A stretch of 10,404 bases of DNA from an uncultured Oscillospiraceae bacterium (GTDB lineage Bacteria; Bacillota; Clostridia; Oscillospirales; Oscillospiraceae), in contig CAJULZ010000098.1 of NCBI GenBank assembly GCA_910587205.1, positions 1-10,404 on the forward strand, given 5' to 3'. The position numbers and the translations under genes were made by a program. The notes beneath the pieces are model-generated. The model ran no database searches, was not told the origin of the DNA, and saw only the letters and a list, made by a program, of their open reading frames with translations. Positions 6,174 through 10,404 of this stretch are shown here, in pieces. How positions within the stretch are numbered: position 1 is the stretch's first letter; each line of letters opens with the position of its first letter.

Positions 6174-7151
6174 ATGGCGCCCATACTGGAAGTGTCCAAC
6201 CTGAGAACATACTTCCACGGGAAGGACGGCACCGTCCCCGCCGTGGACGGCGTCAACTTTTCGCTGGATGCCGGGAAAACGCTTGGCGTCGTAGGGGAAT
6301 CCGGCTGCGGCAAGAGCATCACCGCCCTCTCCGTCCTCCAACTACTGCCTTCGCGGTCCGCCCGCATTGAGCCGGGTTCTTCCATCCGCCTGCGCGGGGA
6401 GGAGCTGCTGGACAAAACACCCCGGCAGATGTGCCAGATTCGGGGGAACGACATCGCCATGATCTTCCAGGACCCGATGACCAGCCTGAACCCGGTGATG
6501 ACGGTGGGGCGGCAGCTGTCCGAGGCCTTTATGGCCCATGAGACCCTCAGCCGCCGGGAGGCCTGGCTTCGCTCCGTGGACATACTCGCCCAGGTGGGCA
6601 TACCCGCGCCGGAGGCGCGGGCCCGGGACTACCCCCATCAGTTATCCGGCGGAATGAAGCAGCGGGTGATGATCGCCATGGCGCTGTCCTGCAAGCCGGC
6701 GGTACTCATCGCCGACGAACCCACCACCGCTTTGGACGTCACCATCCAGGCCCAGATCTTGGACCTGATGACCCAGCTCAAACAGCAGATGAACACCGCC
6801 ATCCTGCTCATCACCCATGACATGGGCGTGGTGGCGGAGATGTCCGACGCTGTTCTGGTCATGTACGCGGGCCACGTCATGGAGTACGCCGGCATCAAAG
6901 ACCTGTTCCAAAAACCACTCCACCCCTACACCCAGGGGCTGCTCGCCTCCATCCCCCGCCTGGACCAGGAGGTGGACCGGCTGCACACCATCCAGGGCAG
7001 CGTGCCCAGCCTTTCCGATATGCCCGCGGGCTGCCGGTTCTGTACCCGGTGCCCCTATGCTCAGGACCGCTGCCGCACCGCCCAGCCCGGGACCTACCAG
7101 GTGGACGACCGCTTGGTCAAATGCTTTTTGTACGAGGGGGGAACGGCATGA
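6174..7151 (+). CDS. dppD: Peptide-type ABC transporter ATPase, DppD/OppD family
   Basis: This cytoplasmic ATPase powers the importer, probably as a heterodimer with the next gene's product. The 325 residues carry every ABC motif: Walker A GESGCGKS (41-48), Q-loop QDPMTSLNP (99-107), signature LSGGMKQR (157-164), Walker B VLIADEP (177-183) with TTALD (184-188), and switch His in THDMG (214-218). The C-terminal oligopeptide-transporter extension follows (HPYTQGLLASIPRL, 250-263), with a four-cysteine cluster C287, C290, C293 and C300 (CxxCxxCx6C). DppD-type proteins hold an iron-sulfur cluster at such a site. The ATG at 6174 follows GGAAGG. The stop overlaps the next gene's start as ATGA, indicating translational coupling. 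Confidence 0.94.
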   Translation: MAPILEVSNLRTYFHGKDGTVPAVDGVNFSLDAGKTLGVVGESGCGKSITALSVLQLLPSRSARIEPGSSIRLRGEELLDKTPRQMCQIRGNDIAMIFQDPMTSLNPVMTVGRQLSEAFMAHETLSRREAWLRSVDILAQVGIPAPEARARDYPHQLSGGMKQRVMIAMALSCKPAVLIADEPTTALDVTIQAQILDLMTQLKQQMNTAILLITHDMGVVAEMSDAVLVMYAGHVMEYAGIKDLFQKPLHPYTQGLLASIPRLDQEVDRLHTIQGSVPSLSDMPAGCRFCTRCPYAQDRCRTAQPGTYQVDDRLVKCFLYEGGTA

Positions 7152-8146
7152 GCGGCGATATCCTGCTCCAGGTCAAGGGCCTGAAAAAATACTATCCCGC
7201 AGGCAGCAGCCTGTTCGGGCGCAACCAGCGGTACGTCAAGGCGGTTGATGGGGTGGACTTGGCCATCCGCCGGGGGCAGACCGTGGGGCTGGTGGGGGAA
7301 TCCGGCTGCGGGAAATCCACCCTGGGCAAAAGCGTCCTCCGGCTCATCGAGCCCACCCAGGGCAGCGTGGAGTTTGAGGGGCAGGACGTGCTGCGCCTCC
7401 CGCCGAAAAAAATGCGGGAGCTGCGCAAACGTATGCAGATCGTGTTTCAGGACCCCTATTCCGCCCTCAACCCCCGCATGACCGTGTTTGAAACGGTGCG
7501 CTCCCCCCTGGATGCCTTCGGCATCGGTGACCGGCAGACCCGGGAGAAAAAAGTCATGGACGTCATCGAATACGTGGGGCTGAGCCGCCAGCAGATGCAC
7601 CGTTATCCCCATGAGTTTTCCGGCGGCCAGCGCCAGCGCATGATTATCGCGCGGGCGCTGGTGCTGGAACCGTCCTTCATCGTCTGCGACGAGCCCGTCT
7701 CCGCCCTGGACGTGTCCATCCGCAGCCAGGTGCTCAATCTTATGCAGGACATACAGCGGGAGCGCGGGCTGACCTACCTGTTCATCTCCCATGACCTCAG
7801 CGTCGTCAAGCACGTCAGCGACCAGGTGGCGGTGATGTACCTTGGCCGCATTGTGGAGCAGGCATCCCGGACGCAGATCTTCTCCAACCCCCAGCACCCA
7901 TATACCCAGGCGCTGATGTCCGCCATCCCCATCCCGGACGCGGGGCACCGTCGGCAGCACACCACGCTGGAGGGGGACGTTCCCAGCCCCTTGGACCCGC
8001 CCCAGGGCTGCCACTTCCACACGAGATGCCCGCAGGCCGTCCCGCGCTGCGCCGCTCAGGCGCCCTGTCTGCGGGAGACGGAACCGGGCCACTGGACCGC
8101 CTGCCACCTGTGCAGCGGCACACCACAGAAAGAGGGTCAAGCATGA
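7148..8146 (+). CDS. dppF: Peptide-type ABC transporter ATPase, DppF/OppF family
   Basis: This is the second cytoplasmic ATPase of the importer, 332 residues. MSGDILLQVKGLKKYYP opens the protein, with the SLFGR insert (21-25) typical of DppF. Walker A is GESGCGKST (50-58), the Q-loop QDPYSALNPR (101-110), the signature FSGGQRQR (157-164), Walker B FIVCDEP (177-183) with VSALD, and switch His in SHDLS (214-218). The extension carries HPYTQALMSAIP (250-261) and the Cys-rich tail C288, C294, C301 and C319, the usual GCHFHTRCP...C...C pattern. The ATG at 7148 overlaps the preceding stop (ATGA) and has GAGGGGGG upstream. An in-frame ATG 99 bases earlier would add 33 non-homologous residues and is rejected. 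The stop in turn overlaps the start of the second amidohydrolase. Confidence 0.94.
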   Translation: MSGDILLQVKGLKKYYPAGSSLFGRNQRYVKAVDGVDLAIRRGQTVGLVGESGCGKSTLGKSVLRLIEPTQGSVEFEGQDVLRLPPKKMRELRKRMQIVFQDPYSALNPRMTVFETVRSPLDAFGIGDRQTREKKVMDVIEYVGLSRQQMHRYPHEFSGGQRQRMIIARALVLEPSFIVCDEPVSALDVSIRSQVLNLMQDIQRERGLTYLFISHDLSVVKHVSDQVAVMYLGRIVEQASRTQIFSNPQHPYTQALMSAIPIPDAGHRRQHTTLEGDVPSPLDPPQGCHFHTRCPQAVPRCAAQAPCLRETEPGHWTACHLCSGTPQKEGQA

Positions 8147-9402
8147 GACAGCTCATTAAAAATTGCAGTGTGTTCGACGGCAACCACAGCGCGCTCAAAC
8201 AGAACGCCTGCATCGTCATCGCGGACGACCTGGTGGAGGACATCCTCCAGGGCGAGGTGCCGGAGGAGCGGTTTGACCGCGTCCTCGACGCCGGTGGGCG
8301 CACCGCCATCCCCGGACTCATCGACGCCCACGTCCACATAGCCCTAACCGGCGGCGGGGATGAGATGGAGCCCCTCCGCGCGGACGAAACCGCCGTGCGC
8401 GCGGCAAAAAACGCTGAGGAGTGCCTGCTCCGGGGCTTCACCACCGTGCGGGACGCGGGCGGCATGATCTACGGCGTCAAGGCCTGCATCGACAACGGCT
8501 ACACCATTGGTCCGCGTATTTTCCCCAGCCACTCCGGCATCGGCCAGACCTGCGGCCACTGTGACAACCGCCCCGGCGCGGCCAGCCAGCGCACCGTGGA
8601 GGGCTATATGTCCCCCGTGATGAACAACGGGGTGTGGGTTCTGGCGGACAGCCCCGACGAGGTCCGCCGCGCTACCCGAGATCAGCTGTTTCTCGGCGCG
8701 TCCCAGATTAAGCTGTTCCTGGGCGGCGGGATCGCCTCCAAATTCGACCACCTCTACACCGTACAGATGACCTTTGAGGAGGTCCGCGCGGCGGTGGAGG
8801 CCGCGGCGGACTACGGCACCTACGTTATGGCCCACCTCTATACCAACGAATCCATGCAGCGGGCAATCCGGGCCGGTGTTATGAGTTTGGAGCACACCCA
8901 GCTCATGGACGATGAAACCGCCCGGATGATCCGGGACAACGGCGTATGGGTATGCCCCTGCCCCACGTTTACCGAGGACTCCATGATGGACTTCAAGTAC
9001 ACCCCCGACATGCTGGAAAAATACGCCCTGGTGCGCAAGGGCGTGGAACAGCAGACCGAGCTCATCGTCAAATACGGTCTGAACATGGTGTTCGGCACGG
9101 ATATGGCCACCAACAAATATTTCTGCGAAGAACACCAGCTCAAAGATTTCTCCGCCTTCAAAAAGCGCTTTGGCAGCTTTGAGGGTCTGCGGGCCGCCAC
9201 AGGCCGCGTCCATGACCTGTTCCAGTTGTGCACCTACCGGAACCCCTACCCCAAGGGCAAGGTTGGCGTACTGGAACCGGGTTCCTTTGCCGACCTGCTG
9301 CTCATCCAAGGCAACCCGGTGGAGGACCTGGACCTGCTGACGGACAAGGACAATATGAAGCTCATCATGAAAGGCGGCACAATCTATAAAAACACATTGT
9401 AA
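8143..9402 (+). CDS. Prolidase-like metal-dependent amidohydrolase (copy 2)
   Basis: This is a 419-residue cytoplasmic enzyme of the imidazolonepropionase/Xaa-Pro-dipeptidase-like amidohydrolase group. Metal and catalytic residues are in place: H63/H65 (PGLIDAHVH), probable carbamylated K190 (SQIKLFLGGG), H231 (VMAHLYT), H251 (SLEHTQL) and D320 (VFGTD). GQTCGHCDNR (134-143) corresponds to the GGHGD-like loop common in the prolidase-like branch. The C-terminus has the usual GVLEPGSFADLLLIQGNP. It is distinct from the leftward copy, being longer and with a different loop before the lysine. Its ATG overlaps the DppF-like stop as ATGA with GAGGG upstream, so it is coupled to the transporter and probably acts on the imported compound. 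A longer in-frame reading from 8026 adds 39 unrelated residues and is rejected. Likely reactions are dipeptide, N-acyl amino acid or related amide hydrolysis; the exact substrate is unknown. Confidence 0.88.
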   Translation: MRQLIKNCSVFDGNHSALKQNACIVIADDLVEDILQGEVPEERFDRVLDAGGRTAIPGLIDAHVHIALTGGGDEMEPLRADETAVRAAKNAEECLLRGFTTVRDAGGMIYGVKACIDNGYTIGPRIFPSHSGIGQTCGHCDNRPGAASQRTVEGYMSPVMNNGVWVLADSPDEVRRATRDQLFLGASQIKLFLGGGIASKFDHLYTVQMTFEEVRAAVEAAADYGTYVMAHLYTNESMQRAIRAGVMSLEHTQLMDDETARMIRDNGVWVCPCPTFTEDSMMDFKYTPDMLEKYALVRKGVEQQTELIVKYGLNMVFGTDMATNKYFCEEHQLKDFSAFKKRFGSFEGLRAATGRVHDLFQLCTYRNPYPKGKVGVLEPGSFADLLLIQGNPVEDLDLLTDKDNMKLIMKGGTIYKNTL

Positions 9403-9422
9403 GCGGCGCCCGCCGGAGGGGA

Positions 9423-9468
9423 CTGCCGCCCCGGACCGCGCCGCCCACAGGCCGCCGCCGGGCGGCAG
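9423..9468 (+). other. GC-rich inverted repeat between amidohydrolase and methyltransferase-like genes
   Basis: CTGCCGCCC (9423-9431) is exactly complementary to GGGCGGCAG (9460-9468), with a 28-nt GC-rich interior that can form further pairs such as GCCGCC with GGCGGC. It fills most of the 98-nt gap between the two genes. No T tract follows, so transcription probably continues into the next gene, perhaps at a reduced level. No promoter is visible in the gap. Confidence 0.5.
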
Positions 9469-9500
9469 ACAGACCTCAATTTGAGAAAGAGGGCATTTTC

Positions 9501-10404
9501 ATGAACAGACGTGAGCGGTTCTACGCCGTCCTGGAGGGACGCGCACCCGACCAGACCCCCACCGGGTTCTGGATGCACTTCCCCCCGGACGCCTTTTTCG
9601 GCCAAAAGGCCGTGGATACCCATCTGGATTATTTTGAAAAAACCCAGACCGACATCTGCAAAGTCATGACGGAGCACACCTACCCCTGCCGGGGCGATAT
9701 CAACACCGCCTCGGACTGGAAGCTGGTGCGTAGTTACGGCCCCGACGCGGAATTCATCCGCAAGCAGGCCGAAATCATCCGGGCTGTGGCCGGCCGGGAG
9801 CCCGGCGGCGCTATAACCGCCACCATCCACGGGGTCATCGCCTCCGCCTCCCACGCGCTGCTGGGCATCCCCAAGTACGACTCTGTGGGGCGCTATGCCC
9901 AGCTCTACCACCTGCGCACCAACCCCCAGGCCGTTAGCGACGCCTACCGCCGCATTGCCGACACCCTATGCGTGCTGGCGCGGGAAGCGCTGGCCGCGGG
10001 CGCGGAGGGCATCTACTACGCCGCCCTGGGCGGAGAAGGCGACGGTTTCACCCGTGAAGAACACGCCCGCTACATCGCTCCGCTGGATAACCTGGTCATC
10101 CGCTCCGCCTATGAGTCGGGCGCCAAATTCGTGATCCTGCACATCTGTAAACCCAGGGCAGACCTGCACCGGTTCCTCGGCTACCCCTGCGACATCGTAA
10201 ACTGGGGCGTGCGGGAGAGCGGCGTAACCCTGGCCCAAGGCCATGCCCTGTTCCCCGGCAAAGTAATTCTGGGCGGACTGGACAACGCCTGCGGCCCGCT
10301 GCTTAGTGGAACTGAGGAACAACTGGAGCACGCCGTGGAGGACATCATCAGCAGCGCGGGGACCGACCGCCTGATTTTGGGCAGCGACTGCACCCTGCCT
10401 GGGG
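9501..10404 (+). CDS. URO-D superfamily protein, probable corrinoid-linked methyltransferase (3' end missing)
   Basis: An open frame starts at ATG 9501 (AGAGGG seven bases upstream) and runs 301 codons without a stop to the window edge. It opens with MNRRERFYAVLEGRAPDQTP, the usual start of uroporphyrinogen-decarboxylase-family proteins. Family marks near the end are LHICKPRADLHRFLGYPCDI (213-232), ILGGLDN (256-262) and LGSDCTLPG (293-301). H214-x-C216 and C297 match the zinc-site pattern of corrinoid methyltransferases such as MtaA and MtbA. The N-terminal PVWFMRQAGR-type segment expected of true haem-pathway URO-D is absent, with GFWMHFPPD in its place. A haem role is therefore unlikely. 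Known relatives move methyl groups between a substrate, a cobalamin protein and a thiol or folate carrier. No corrinoid protein gene is visible, though one may lie downstream. Membership in the same operon is likely but not certain. Confidence 0.8.
   Translation, partial: MNRRERFYAVLEGRAPDQTPTGFWMHFPPDAFFGQKAVDTHLDYFEKTQTDICKVMTEHTYPCRGDINTASDWKLVRSYGPDAEFIRKQAEIIRAVAGREPGGAITATIHGVIASASHALLGIPKYDSVGRYAQLYHLRTNPQAVSDAYRRIADTLCVLAREALAAGAEGIYYAALGGEGDGFTREEHARYIAPLDNLVIRSAYESGAKFVILHICKPRADLHRFLGYPCDIVNWGVRESGVTLAQGHALFPGKVILGGLDNACGPLLSGTEEQLEHAVEDIISSAGTDRLILGSDCTLPG

Noticed and set aside
4434..6341. A 635-codon open frame on the minus strand, antisense to the binding-protein gene
   Set aside because: It is an antisense shadow of a GC-rich coding frame: composition is dominated by Gly, Val, His and Asp repeats of the type produced by reverse reading, no family motif is visible, and the plus-strand gene has a clear signal peptide and domain.
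7049..7147. An earlier in-frame start for the second ATPase
   Set aside because: The added residues are a frame-shifted reading of the first ATPase's Cys-rich tail. The ATGA overlap with a strong ribosome site is the better start.
7094..8140. A 348-codon minus-strand open frame opposite the second ATPase gene
   Set aside because: The plus strand carries every ABC ATPase motif and coupled starts. The reverse frame has no recognisable domain or ribosome site.
8344..9309. A 321-codon minus-strand open frame opposite the second amidohydrolase gene
   Set aside because: It is the same codon-bias artefact; the opposite strand encodes a complete metal-site enzyme.
1..10404. Frameshifts, broken genes, CRISPR arrays, phage or defence genes
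   Set aside because: All main genes read through with intact motifs and normal length (apart from the two cut by the window edges), and no spaced repeat array, integrase or defence-family motif was seen.

Overview
The window looks like chromosomal DNA of a GC-rich, anaerobic gut-type Firmicute, most likely an Oscillospiraceae/Clostridiales relative of Flavonifractor, Oscillibacter or Lawsonibacter. This placement is inference. It rests on strong AGGAGG-type ribosome binding sites, sigma-A promoters with TTGACA and TATAAT-like boxes, high GC at third codon positions, and a catabolic gene set (hexuronate isomerase, peptide-type ABC importer, URO-D-like methyltransferase). No rRNA, tRNA or CRISPR array is visible.

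Layout. Positions 1-227 are the 3' end of a rightward uronate isomerase gene (uxaC), closed by a strong intrinsic terminator (239-276). An 84-bp MITE-like element (278-361) sits directly in the terminator's T tract and is flanked by a 3-bp TTA duplication. Next come two leftward genes: an FCD-type GntR regulator (384-1058) and, upstream of it in the same transcript, a prolidase-like amidohydrolase (1132-2295). A 260-bp AT-rich divergent control region (2296-2555) separates these from a long rightward operon. That operon holds two ABC permeases (2556-3509, 3528-4415), a substrate-binding lipoprotein (4464-6116), two ABC ATPases (6174-7151, 7148-8146), a second prolidase-like amidohydrolase (8143-9402), and a URO-D/cobamide-methyltransferase-like gene (9501 onward) that runs off the right edge.

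How the genes may work together. The control region carries one near-ideal sigma-A promoter per strand. A 12-bp sequence (ATTAGTAATCAT) occurs twice, once over the -10 box of the leftward promoter and once just downstream of the rightward start site. The simplest reading is one local regulon: the GntR protein senses a small acid or peptide-like ligand and represses both arms. The ABC system would import a peptide-like compound. The two metal-dependent amidohydrolases would cleave it in the cytoplasm. The URO-D-like protein keeps the H-x-C...C zinc-site pattern of corrinoid-linked methyltransferases and might then move a methyl group from a product. The physical linkage is seen directly; the pathway and its substrate are inference.

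Strong hairpins without T tracts lie on both sides of the substrate-binding-protein gene and before the methyltransferase gene. They probably tune mRNA stability or relative expression inside the operon.
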